Source: CAYUAI01 sp964442745
Lineage (GTDB): Bacteria; Pseudomonadota; Gammaproteobacteria; S012-40
Reading direction: 5' to 3'
NCBI GenBank assembly: GCA_964442745.1
Contig: CAYUAI010000064.1
Coordinates: 1-24,171, forward strand
Length of the DNA stretch: 24,171 bases
The translations under genes and the position numbers were made by a program. Below the pieces are notes generated by a model that was given only the letters and a program-made list of their open reading frames with translations, had not been told where the DNA came from and ran no database searches. Below, one piece after another: positions 16,940 to 23,587 of this stretch (positions are counted from its first letter, which is position 1; each line of letters opens with the position of its first letter).

Positions 16940-18187
16940 ATGTTTAAACCACTCGAATTTTTCATCGGTTTTCGTTACACCCAGGCAAAACGCCGCAATC
17001 ATTTTATCTCCTTTATCACACTCATTTCTATGTTAGGTATTGCGTTGGGTGTAACGGCACTCATTACCGTGATTTCAGTTATGAATGGCTTTGAGACAGA
17101 ACTGCGTGAACGCATTTTAGGGATGACGGCCCATGCGACCATACGTGGTGAAGGGGGCCGTTTAAGCAATTGGCCTGAAGTCGCCCAAGCGGCGGCTCAG
17201 CATCCGCAAGTGATTGGTTATGCGCCTTACATCCAAGGGGAGGGCATGCTAAGTCATGGACAGGAAGTCAGCGCCACCTTGATACGTGGTATTTTACCCG
17301 AAGAAGAACCGCAAGTCTCCGAAGTGGGTGAAAAAATGGTTTATGGTCGTTTGGCGGATTTGCAGCCCGGCGGTTTTGGTGTGGTGCTGGGCAAAGAACT
17401 GGCCCGTGCACTAGGGGTTATGCGAGGTGACAAAGTGACATTGATTATTCCGCAGGCCAGTGTCACGCCTGCCGGACTTTTGCCTCGTATGCGCCGTTTT
17501 ACCGTGGTGGGTGTTTTTGAAGCGGGTATGTATGAATACGATAGTAGCTTAGCCATATTACATATCGAAGATGCCGCCCGTTTATTTCGGATGCCGGGGC
17601 AGGTCAGTGGGGTTCGATTGAAGCTAGCGGATATGTTTCAGTCCATGGCCGTGAGCCGTGATTTAGTCCAGTTATTGCCCGGCGACTACTGGGTGGGGGA
17701 TTGGACACGTCAGCATGCTAATTTTTTCCGAGCCGTTGAAATTGAAAAAACTACCATGTTTATTATTTTGACGTTGATTGTCGCGGTGGCCGCCTTTAAT
17801 TTAGTCTCAACCTTAGTGATGGTGGTGGTTGACAAAGAAGCGGATATTGCCATCTTGCGAACGCTGGGTGCGACACCCAGGCGTATTATGAGCATTTTTG
17901 TGATCCAGGGAGCTGTGATTGGCGTGATTGGTACTTTGTTGGGGGTGCTTGGGGGGGTGGCGTTAGCGAATAATATTGATACTATTGTGCCCGCCATTGA
18001 GCATTTGTTTAATGTTCAGTTTTTGTCAGCGGAAGTTTATTATATTAGCGAATTGCCCTCTGAAATGGAGAAAAATGATGTGATTACCATTGGTTTGGTG
18101 GCGTTAGGTTTATCGTTATTGGCGACTCTTTATCCCGCGTGGCGAGCTTCTCGCGTACAACCGGCGGAGGCGCTTCGTTATGAGTAA
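16940..18187 (+). CDS. lolC: Lipoprotein-release ABC transporter permease (LolC, possibly LolF type)
   Basis: Inner-membrane permease that, with LolD, extracts outer-membrane lipoproteins from the inner membrane and hands them to LolA. The protein has 415 residues with the MacB/FtsX layout: TM1 at about 24-47, a large periplasmic domain, then three TM segments in the last 150 residues. FIGFRY and VISVMNGFE are typical of the family, and the ASVTPAGLLPRMRRF stretch sits where the LolA-binding hook lies in LolC. No lolE follows lolD, so this single permease may act as a LolF-type homodimer, unless lolE lies elsewhere. The ATG at 16940 lacks a clear ribosome site. The stop overlaps lolD by eight bases. 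Confidence 0.93.
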   Translation: MFKPLEFFIGFRYTQAKRRNHFISFITLISMLGIALGVTALITVISVMNGFETELRERILGMTAHATIRGEGGRLSNWPEVAQAAAQHPQVIGYAPYIQGEGMLSHGQEVSATLIRGILPEEEPQVSEVGEKMVYGRLADLQPGGFGVVLGKELARALGVMRGDKVTLIIPQASVTPAGLLPRMRRFTVVGVFEAGMYEYDSSLAILHIEDAARLFRMPGQVSGVRLKLADMFQSMAVSRDLVQLLPGDYWVGDWTRQHANFFRAVEIEKTTMFIILTLIVAVAAFNLVSTLVMVVVDKEADIAILRTLGATPRRIMSIFVIQGAVIGVIGTLLGVLGGVALANNIDTIVPAIEHLFNVQFLSAEVYYISELPSEMEKNDVITIGLVALGLSLLATLYPAWRASRVQPAEALRYE

Positions 18188-18905
18188 TCTGCAAGCGAGC
18201 TTTCTATTTAAAGATTCGCCTGATGTGGTTTCGGATTCACCCGTGATGGAGTGTCAAGGGGTGACCAAAACATTTCATGATGGGCAACTGCATGTGGAAG
18301 TGCTGCGGGGAATCAATTTAACCGTACGCCGTGGTGAGCGGGTGGCCGTAGTGGGTGCCTCTGGCTCCGGAAAAAGTACCTTACTGCATTTATTAGGCGG
18401 ATTGGATACCCCAACGAGCGGTCAAGTATTGATCATGGAACAATCCATTAGCCGTATGAAAGAAGCCTCTCGAGCTTTATTTCGTAACCAAAACTTGGGG
18501 TTTGTGTATCAGTTTCATCACCTCTTACCTGAATTTACTGCCTTGGAAAATGTGGCAATGCCATTATTGATGAGAAAAATATCCATTCAGCAAGCCATCG
18601 GCGAAGCCAGTGATATGCTATCGAAAGTTGGGCTTGGAAAGCGTTTGAAGCATAAACCAGGGGAATTGTCGGGTGGCGAACGCCAACGTGCCGCGATTGC
18701 GCGTGCCTTAGTGACTCAACCTAAATGCGTGTTAGCCGATGAACCGACCGGTAACTTAGATCATAAAATCGCAGATCATATTTACGACCTGATGCTGCAG
18801 CTCAATGAGGTTTTAAGCACCAGCTTTGTTGTTGTTACCCATGATTTGGATTTGGCCAAACGCATGGATAGAGTGCTCAGTTTGGAGGAAGGGAGGCTGG
18901 TGTGA
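18180..18905 (+). CDS. lolD: Lipoprotein-release ABC transporter ATPase
   Basis: Cytoplasmic ATPase that drives lipoprotein release by the adjacent permease. The protein has 241 residues with Walker A GASGSGKST at 59-67, Q-loop Gln111, signature LSGGERQ from residue 163, Walker B VLADEP with Glu188, the family GNLD D-loop, and the switch histidine in VVTHD. The QFHHLLPEFTALENV stretch is characteristic of the LolD/MacB subfamily. The ATG overlaps the end of lolC, so the two are translationally coupled. An N-terminal extension of about 20 residues precedes the conserved core. Confidence 0.95.
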   Translation: MSNLQASFLFKDSPDVVSDSPVMECQGVTKTFHDGQLHVEVLRGINLTVRRGERVAVVGASGSGKSTLLHLLGGLDTPTSGQVLIMEQSISRMKEASRALFRNQNLGFVYQFHHLLPEFTALENVAMPLLMRKISIQQAIGEASDMLSKVGLGKRLKHKPGELSGGERQRAAIARALVTQPKCVLADEPTGNLDHKIADHIYDLMLQLNEVLSTSFVVVTHDLDLAKRMDRVLSLEEGRLV

Positions 18906-18952
18906 TCGACGGCGCCTAGTTGAAAATTAATATTGACGCGATGTGGGTATAT

Positions 18953-18988
18953 TTCGAGTGCGATGGCTTTGAATCCATCGCACTCGAA
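18953..18988. terminator. Strong hairpin between convergent lolD and sigma-factor genes
   Basis: A perfect 14-pair stem (18953-18966 with 18975-18988) closes an eight-base loop. It lies 47 bases after the lolD stop and directly abuts the stop codon of the ECF sigma gene on the other strand. The flanks are AT-rich (TTTAG on the plus side, AAATATA on the minus side) rather than long T runs. A bidirectional terminator is the natural reading. Confidence 0.7.
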
Positions 18989-18989
18989 T

Positions 18990-19574
18990 TTAGCAATAAG
19001 ACTCGGACGTGGAAAATATTTTTCGTAGGTTGGCGATGGCTTGATGATGATGTGCTTTGGCGGTACCTTCTGCGCAGCCCATGGTTTCAGCAATCACGGT
19101 ATAGGAATAATTTAAATAAAGCCGCAGCTGCAGCACCATGCGTTGTTTATTCGGCAGTTTACTAATGGCATCACGTAGTAAGGCGAGTTCTTCTCTATTG
19201 GAAAGGCTGAGAAAATTAATATCTTCTGAAAAGGCATCAATATTTTCCAGTGCTTCCATCAAGGTTCGTTGCCGTTTAATGCTCCGGTAATGATTTCGAT
19301 ATTGGTTAATCGCAATTTGGTAAAGCCAGGCGCGGAATTTTGATCGCCCACTGAATTGCTTAGCATATAAGGAAAGATTGATGAAGGCATTTTGGCAAAT
19401 GTCTTGGGCATCATCATGGCTTGGCACACGTTTACGTACGAAGTGGTAGACTTCATTATGATATTTATGAACCAAAGCATTAAAAGCCGTATGATCACCA
19501 TTGATATAATTTGATAACAACTCGTTGTCGTTTTTGTTGAGATACTTAGTATTGGTTTTGCTTAGTGGTATCAT
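18990..19574 (-). CDS. ECF-type RNA polymerase sigma factor
   Basis: Extracytoplasmic-function sigma factor of 194 residues that would direct RNA polymerase to alternative promoters. Region 2 covers about residues 27-97 (including DAQDICQNAFINL and the FRAWLYQIAINQYRNHYR region), and region 4, a helix-turn-helix, about 130-185 (LPNKQRMVLQLR, then ETMGCAEGTAKAHHHQA). No anti-sigma gene is adjacent: a terminator lies downstream and the upstream neighbour is the spondin-domain gene in the same orientation. The ATG has no good ribosome site. The upstream region has a CRP-like site and an inverted repeat, described separately. Its targets are unknown. Confidence 0.9.
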   Translation of the reverse strand: MIPLSKTNTKYLNKNDNELLSNYINGDHTAFNALVHKYHNEVYHFVRKRVPSHDDAQDICQNAFINLSLYAKQFSGRSKFRAWLYQIAINQYRNHYRSIKRQRTLMEALENIDAFSEDINFLSLSNREELALLRDAISKLPNKQRMVLQLRLYLNYSYTVIAETMGCAEGTAKAHHHQAIANLRKIFSTSESYC

Positions 19575-19608
19575 TATCGAAATAGCCAGTTGTCTACTAC
19601 GTTATTTA

Positions 19609-19634
19609 TGGTTCTGTACTGTCGTTGAGAACCA
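19609..19634. promoter_or_regulatory. Inverted repeat upstream of the ECF sigma gene
   Basis: TGGTTCT (19609-19615) and AGAACCA (19628-19634) are perfect seven-base arms with a 12-base gap, 35-60 bases before the sigma-factor start. It may be an operator or a leader hairpin at the predicted transcription start. Confidence 0.3.
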
Positions 19635-19660
19635 ACATACCCGATCTGTTCGAATGAACC

Positions 19661-19676
19661 TGTGAACTAGATCACT
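19661..19676 (-). promoter_or_regulatory. CRP-like binding site upstream of the ECF sigma gene
   Basis: TGTGA-N6-TCACT at 19661-19676 differs from the CRP core TGTGA-N6-TCACA by one base, and the central ACTAGA resembles the ideal TCTAGA. A -10-like TATGTT lies on the minus strand at 19639-19634; the implied transcription start would be about 41-42 bases from the site centre, the class II activator spacing. No good -35 is needed for such a promoter. It relies on the organism having a CRP/Vfr-type regulator. Confidence 0.5.
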
Positions 19677-19819
19677 TTTTTTGTGGGGGAGAGGAATACC
19701 GCGCTTAAGGAATGAAACTGGATAAAAGCCAATCGATCTAAAATATTTTTATATTGAAATTATTTTGCGTAGGCGGATGATTGATGCTCAATAGAGAGAC
19801 TAAAGAGATTAAATTTTAA

Positions 19820-19839
19820 AAGGCCTCTTGCGAGGCCTT
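19820..19839 (-). terminator. Rho-independent terminator of the spondin-domain gene
   Basis: On the minus strand a perfect eight-pair stem (AAGGCCTC, loop of four, GAGGCCTT) begins nine bases after the stop codon and is followed by an AT-rich TTTAAAATTT run. Position, GC-rich stem and T tract fit an intrinsic terminator, separating this gene from the downstream sigma-factor gene. Confidence 0.75.
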
Positions 19840-19848
19840 GAGGGGGGA

Positions 19849-20526
19849 TCAGTGATGAACTCGTTGAATCCTAATTTTAGCCACCGGACCTCGCCAGTCA
19901 TGTTGTGCCGCACGAATATCCCCGATACCATGCATACCTGCGTGAATATGAACAAATCCTTCTCCTTGATCTGATGACACCCCTTCGCCTTGGCATATGA
20001 ATGGAGGGCCGGGAATTGTCACACACAGCTCATCATTGTTCTCGGTACCTGCATCATAAGCGGGTGCCAGGACGGTGATGTGGCGTTTACCTTTGGGGCC
20101 ACGAATGCTGTTAACCGCAAAGAAGGCATCATTAGTCGGCACCAGCATTGAAGCTACACTGACATGGTTAAATTTTTTATTGGTTTTGACTTTGAGTGTG
20201 ACGGATTGACCGGGTAATAAAACATCGTCATGAGTGGCAACATCGAAGGCTTTTCTCATATCAACGAGCTGGTTGGCTAATGGCATAGGATTACCACTTT
20301 CAGCCATGATCTCTAATTCACTACTGGCCGCTTCTCCGAGCGTAAACAGTTGACTGTGGTGTTTTGTACTGGCGACCATGATGGGCGTAAATATTTGTCC
20401 TTTTGTGATATTAGTTACTGTTACTTCGTAGTACCGATGATGATAATCATTGGCGATGGCACTTTGCGTGATGAACACAAACCCTAACATAAAAAATGCA
20501 GCGATTTTTTGGTACGTTGATGACAT
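19849..20526 (-). CDS. Secreted spondin-domain protein
   Basis: Exported 225-residue protein of the Spondin_N domain type. The ATG at 20526 has an excellent GAGAGGA ribosome site and gives a typical signal peptide cut after AIA (about residue 25), so the in-frame upstream extension to 20607 is unlikely to be used. The mature part begins YYEVTVTNITKGQIFTPIMVAST, the characteristic Spondin_N opening, and ends with GFVHIHAGMHGIGD and a basic tail ending RVHH. Two cysteines flank a VTIPGPPFI stretch and may pair. The domain is known from F-spondin and many bacterial secreted proteins; its bacterial role is not established. It has its own terminator and a long upstream region with phased repeats. 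Confidence 0.8.
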   Translation of the reverse strand: MSSTYQKIAAFFMLGFVFITQSAIANDYHHRYYEVTVTNITKGQIFTPIMVASTKHHSQLFTLGEAASSELEIMAESGNPMPLANQLVDMRKAFDVATHDDVLLPGQSVTLKVKTNKKFNHVSVASMLVPTNDAFFAVNSIRGPKGKRHITVLAPAYDAGTENNDELCVTIPGPPFICQGEGVSSDQGEGFVHIHAGMHGIGDIRAAQHDWRGPVAKIRIQRVHH

Positions 20527-20706
20527 GTCATTCCTCTCTCTATTGTATTGTTTGCCATGTAATGATCGTTGAAATAGGCTTGTCGCTGATGAAATGGTGC
20601 GCGCCAATGGACACCAATGTATCTTATTGGTGAAATGTTAAATCGGCGTAGTATCATCGGTAACGGGAATATTTCGCCATGAACGACTGTATTTTCATTG
20701 AGCTAA

Positions 20707-20744
20707 ATCACGTACACATCACGCAAATATCACATTTCTATCAC
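20707..20744 (-). repeat. Four ATCAC direct repeats with exact 11-base period
   Basis: ATCAC occurs at 20707, 20718, 20729 and 20740 (GTGAT on the coding strand of the spondin gene), about 180-220 bases before its start. Exact one-turn phasing of four short repeats is the usual arrangement of half-sites for OmpR/PhoB-type response regulators. The regulator is not identified. Confidence 0.6.
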
Positions 20745-20897
20745 ATGTCAAGAATACATTGATTTAGAAGAATTTTTTTTGATAGAGTGATCGGCGAATG
20801 AGGTGGCAGACTGGAAGAAGCATGGCGGTGGCGTTAAGGAAAAATCGAGAGACTAAATGGTCGGCTATCCACGCTTAGGTGTTCACTGAGGGTTGTC

Positions 20898-20967
20898 CTT
20901 AGGAATGGATGCGAAATAACTTAGATGGGGTGCCATATGGGTAAATTATTGCGTAACCATTCCTAAG
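20898..20967. repeat. 70-base imperfect palindrome between the spondin and PilZ genes
   Basis: Arms 20898-20919 and 20946-20967 match in 19 of 22 positions; the outer 11 bases (CTTAGGAATGG and its complement) are perfect. The 26-base centre contains the palindrome CCATATGG (20933-20940). It could be a small dispersed palindromic element, a transcript-end structure for the PilZ gene, or a paired operator; there is no T run for a standard terminator. Confidence 0.6.
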
Positions 20968-21016
20968 CACGTTTATACTTAAGCCATCTGCTATTGATGG
21001 AATCGTTGGCGATGTC

Positions 21017-21394
21017 TTAGGCGGCGATCATCACTGATAGCTCTCGATACAGTAATTCTTCATTTCCTAAATTCAATTCAACCAGTCGCTTCAGATGGCT
21101 AACACTGTCAATGTCAATGTGTAAACATTGAAAGCCTACGGTCTCTTCGTGTGAATGACTCACTTCAGCTTCCATGCGAATAGAGAAGGCTTGGTTTGAG
21201 GGATGGATGTCTAACAAAAAATTTTCCCCTTCCTTGATATACCAATTTTGAGGTCGAGAGATAAGAATACCTTTTAAAGAAATGTCTAATAGCTTCCCGT
21301 TCCACTTTCCTTTGGGGTTAGATAGCGTGACGGCGGCTTCAAATGGGATACGTGTAAAACGTCTTCGATTGGAAAGAGTTTCTGTGTTGTTCAT
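21017..21394 (-). CDS. PilZ-domain c-di-GMP-binding protein
   Basis: Stand-alone PilZ domain of 125 residues, a cytoplasmic receptor for cyclic di-GMP. Both binding motifs are present: the R-x3-R motif at Arg11/Arg15 (RRRFTR) and D-x-S-x2-G at 37-42 (DISLKG). An AAAGGA ribosome site precedes the ATG. It is monocistronic by appearance: the next minus-strand gene is 490 bases downstream. Such proteins often affect motility, surface polysaccharide or adhesion; which one applies here is not shown. Confidence 0.88.
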   Translation of the reverse strand: MNNTETLSNRRRFTRIPFEAAVTLSNPKGKWNGKLLDISLKGILISRPQNWYIKEGENFLLDIHPSNQAFSIRMEAEVSHSHEETVGFQCLHIDIDSVSHLKRLVELNLGNEELLYRELSVMIAA

Positions 21395-21533
21395 GGTTAC
21401 TGCATTCCTTTACCGTTTTATTAGGTTAAAACAAAGTTCAGGTTGATATCCCCAAATAGCGCATGACGTATAAGGGTGTGGAAGAATATATCGGATGGCT
21501 TGATATTTTGTTTAATATATGATCGATGCCCGC

Positions 21534-21546
21534 CATGTTAAACATG
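21534..21546. promoter_or_regulatory. Palindromic operator candidate upstream of the beta-barrel gene
   Basis: CATGTTAAACATG is a perfect palindrome of six-base arms around a central A. It sits one base before the -35 element at 21548, where a repressor or activator could act. Confidence 0.4.
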
Positions 21547-21547
21547 A

Positions 21548-21576
21548 TTGCACTCGCTAGGGAGAGGCTGTATAAC
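21548..21576 (+). promoter_or_regulatory. Sigma-70 promoter of the beta-barrel gene
   Basis: TTGCAC (21548-21553) and TATAAC (21571-21576) are separated by exactly 17 bases, each differing from consensus at one or two positions. Transcription would start near 21583 and give a leader of about 64 bases before the TTG start at 21647. Confidence 0.6.
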
Positions 21577-21595
21577 GGTTTTTGTTCCTTTGCTG

Positions 21596-21638
21596 TTTAA
21601 TATTCAAAAAAAATTACCGATATTCTTTGAATATTGAG
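21596..21638 (+). promoter_or_regulatory. Leader hairpin pairing with the ribosome binding site
   Basis: In the predicted leader, AATATTCAAA (21599-21608) pairs perfectly with TTTGAATATT (21626-21635). With two G-U and one A-U pairs the stem extends to 21596/21638, into the GAGGG ribosome site at 21636-21640. The AU-rich stem with G-U pairs could block ribosome binding reversibly. Confidence 0.45.
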
Positions 21639-21646
21639 GGTGTTTT

Positions 21647-22492
21647 TTGAAAAAGTTAATTTGTTTATTACTGTTTTTATGCGGTGTTTTTCAGCCGCTA
21701 TTGAGCTGGGCAAAAAAATACCCCGGCGACCGAGTTTTTGTCGCCCTTGAACAATTCCAGTGGCGAGAATTTGTGAGTAGTGACCAGCGGGTGGTACTTG
21801 AGTCGGGGCCACGGCTGCGCATGGGGGTGACGGAAAACAATTTATCGCTCCGGTGGCCTGGCATTGTGTATGATTTAACGGCGAGTCTCCAGCTTGGGCG
21901 AGTGGATTATCTCGGCGATACTCAATTCACTCAGAGCGATACGGCTGTTTCATTTAAAACATCAACGGATTATTTAGGGTTCGCCATGAGTGCATTGATT
22001 GGCCAACGATATGGTTATGTCAACCGAACCCATTTGTTTGATGTCATGGGCGGGGTATCGTTAGAGGGTTGGTTGAAAACGATCAATGCCAGTATTGATG
22101 AGCAAGCACAACCCGTCAATGCCCTTGGGAAAAGTTACCGGGTGGTCTCTGGGCTGGTTGCGATGGGTTTTTCACAGCGGGAACAACGGCGCAATGCGTA
22201 TTTTCGTGTCGGCATAAAATATCCGCTGGTGATCCAGGAATGGGTAACGGAAGATGAGATTAAATTCCATCCAGGTAAAAATTTTTCTGGATTTGCCAGT
22301 ATCAAGCTGATCGATTTTTTTCAAGTTTTCAATCGCTATATCACGATCACCGTTTTTTTTGACAGTTATCGATTTGGGCAATCTAATGGGAAGATGATTT
22401 CTGTGGAAGGTGATGATGGCGAAAATGTGCCAATCGTCATGCGACAGTTTAAAAGTGAAATGGATGTTTTTGGGGTATCTATTGCGTTTTAA
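21647..22492 (+). CDS. Probable outer-membrane beta-barrel protein of unknown function
   Basis: Unrecognised 281-residue exported protein. The start is a TTG at 21647, supported by GAGGG six bases before it and by the signal peptide it opens (MKKLICLLLFLCGVF..., likely cut near Ala22). The mature protein alternates hydrophobic and polar residues in many short strands, has aromatic-rich strand ends, lacks cysteines and helical membrane segments, and ends in a C-terminal Phe (VSIAF), the usual outer-membrane barrel signal. No enzyme motif is seen. It has its own sigma-70 promoter and a leader hairpin. Barrel topology is inferred from the pattern only. Confidence 0.65.
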   Translation: MKKLICLLLFLCGVFQPLLSWAKKYPGDRVFVALEQFQWREFVSSDQRVVLESGPRLRMGVTENNLSLRWPGIVYDLTASLQLGRVDYLGDTQFTQSDTAVSFKTSTDYLGFAMSALIGQRYGYVNRTHLFDVMGGVSLEGWLKTINASIDEQAQPVNALGKSYRVVSGLVAMGFSQREQRRNAYFRVGIKYPLVIQEWVTEDEIKFHPGKNFSGFASIKLIDFFQVFNRYITITVFFDSYRFGQSNGKMISVEGDDGENVPIVMRQFKSEMDVFGVSIAF

Positions 22493-22524
22493 TCGAAGTG
22501 ACTCAAGGCTTATTTCTCGCGTAC

Positions 22525-22550
22525 TTTATTATAAGTTAAGTTATAATAAA
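22525..22550. promoter_or_regulatory. AT-rich palindrome with a -10 box before the lytic transglycosylase gene
   Basis: TTTATTATAA (22525-22534) and TTATAATAAA (22541-22550) are perfect ten-base arms around GTTAAG. The right arm contains a consensus TATAAT (22542-22547) 18 bases before the gene start, with no good -35. It could be a promoter with an overlapping operator, or the end of the upstream transcript. Confidence 0.35.
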
Positions 22551-22565
22551 CGCCAATGCTAAAAA

Positions 22566-23567
22566 ATGGGTAATATTGTGCCAAAGTTTTGTCTTAAAGC
22601 GATCGTTTTTTTTGTGATTGTCATTACATTATTCAGTGCGAACTCAGCGTTGGCAGAGTCAGCAAAGGCGAGTTTTGAAGATTGGTTGGCAGTATTTAAA
22701 GCGAGTGCTGAGCACAAAGGCATCGCTAAAGAAACACTCGATGTTGCGTTACAAGATCTGAAATTTGTACCAAAAATAGTCGAAATGGATAGAAATCAGC
22801 CCGAGACGAAATTAACGCTGCAAAAATATCTGAGTCGGGTGATTAGTCGTGCGCGAGTGGTCACTGGACGTAAAAAATTAAAAGCTTTACAACCGTTACT
22901 AAGGAAAATTCAACAGCAATACGGTGTTCAAGCACGCTTTATTGTCGCATTTTGGGCCTTGGAAACGGATTTCGGTCGACTAACGGGTGGTCATTATGTC
23001 ATTCAGGCGTTAGCCACGTTGGCTTATGAGGGGCGGCGCGGTCAATTTTTCAGCAAAGAGTTAATGAATGCCTTAAGAATTATGGATGCAGGTCATGTGG
23101 TGCGAGCAGACATGACGGGTTCTTGGGCGGGAGCGATGGGGCAAACGCAATTTATGCCTTCGACTTTTTTAGGGTATGCGGTGGATTATAACGGTGATGG
23201 AAAAAAAAATATTTGGTTAACGCTAGAAGATGCATTAGCTTCGGCGGCCAATTATTTATCTCGTTTAGAATGGCGTGACGACATTACCTGGGGGCGGGAA
23301 GTGACATTGCCGGTCGGATTTGATGATAAATTGATCGATTTAACGATTGAGAAGCGACTTAATGAGTGGCAAGCACTGGGCGTACGTAAAATAGATGGTC
23401 GCCGTTTGCCTACCCGGAATTTAATGGCATCCATTGTTCGGCCTGATGGTGAAGGAGGACGAGCGTTTATTGTCTATAGTAATTACCGAGCCATCTTGAA
23501 ATGGAATCGATCACATTATTTTGCCATTTCTATCGGTTTGTTATCCAATCAAATTGCTCAGCGATAA
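22566..23567 (+). CDS. MltB-family lytic murein transglycosylase
   Basis: Periplasmic enzyme that cleaves the glycan backbone of peptidoglycan, forming 1,6-anhydro-muramyl ends. The protein has 333 residues. A signal sequence ends near NSALA (about residue 28), with no lipobox, so a soluble form is predicted. The SLT_2 domain covers about 38-330 and includes the catalytic Glu133 in FWALETDFG and the MltB-typical GSWAGAMGQTQFMPSTF and DYNGDGKKNIW stretches. The C-terminal peptidoglycan-binding domain found in many relatives is absent. The ATG at 22566 has a poor ribosome site; a GTG at 22578 is possible. The gene faces the PDZ gene with only 20 bases between stops. Confidence 0.9.
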   Translation: MGNIVPKFCLKAIVFFVIVITLFSANSALAESAKASFEDWLAVFKASAEHKGIAKETLDVALQDLKFVPKIVEMDRNQPETKLTLQKYLSRVISRARVVTGRKKLKALQPLLRKIQQQYGVQARFIVAFWALETDFGRLTGGHYVIQALATLAYEGRRGQFFSKELMNALRIMDAGHVVRADMTGSWAGAMGQTQFMPSTFLGYAVDYNGDGKKNIWLTLEDALASAANYLSRLEWRDDITWGREVTLPVGFDDKLIDLTIEKRLNEWQALGVRKIDGRRLPTRNLMASIVRPDGEGGRAFIVYSNYRAILKWNRSHYFAISIGLLSNQIAQR

Positions 23568-23587
23568 TGATTCTCGTAAAATTGAGA

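Larger units (their letters stand above)
20527..21016 (-). promoter_or_regulatory. Upstream region of the spondin-domain gene
   Basis: These 490 bases separate the PilZ stop from the spondin-gene start. No gene is convincing. They hold four ATCAC motifs phased at 11 bases (20707-20744), an FNR/CRP-like TTGAG-N4-ATCAC at 20698-20711 that uses the first of them, and a 70-base imperfect palindrome (20898-20967) within a cluster of CTTAGG-like hexamers. A clear -35/-10 pair for the spondin gene was not found. Confidence 0.4.

Noticed and set aside
20436..20455. Fur-box-like GATAATCAT inside the spondin coding region
   Set aside because: It is within coding sequence encoding the conserved DYHHRYYE start of the mature protein and only half of a Fur box is matched.
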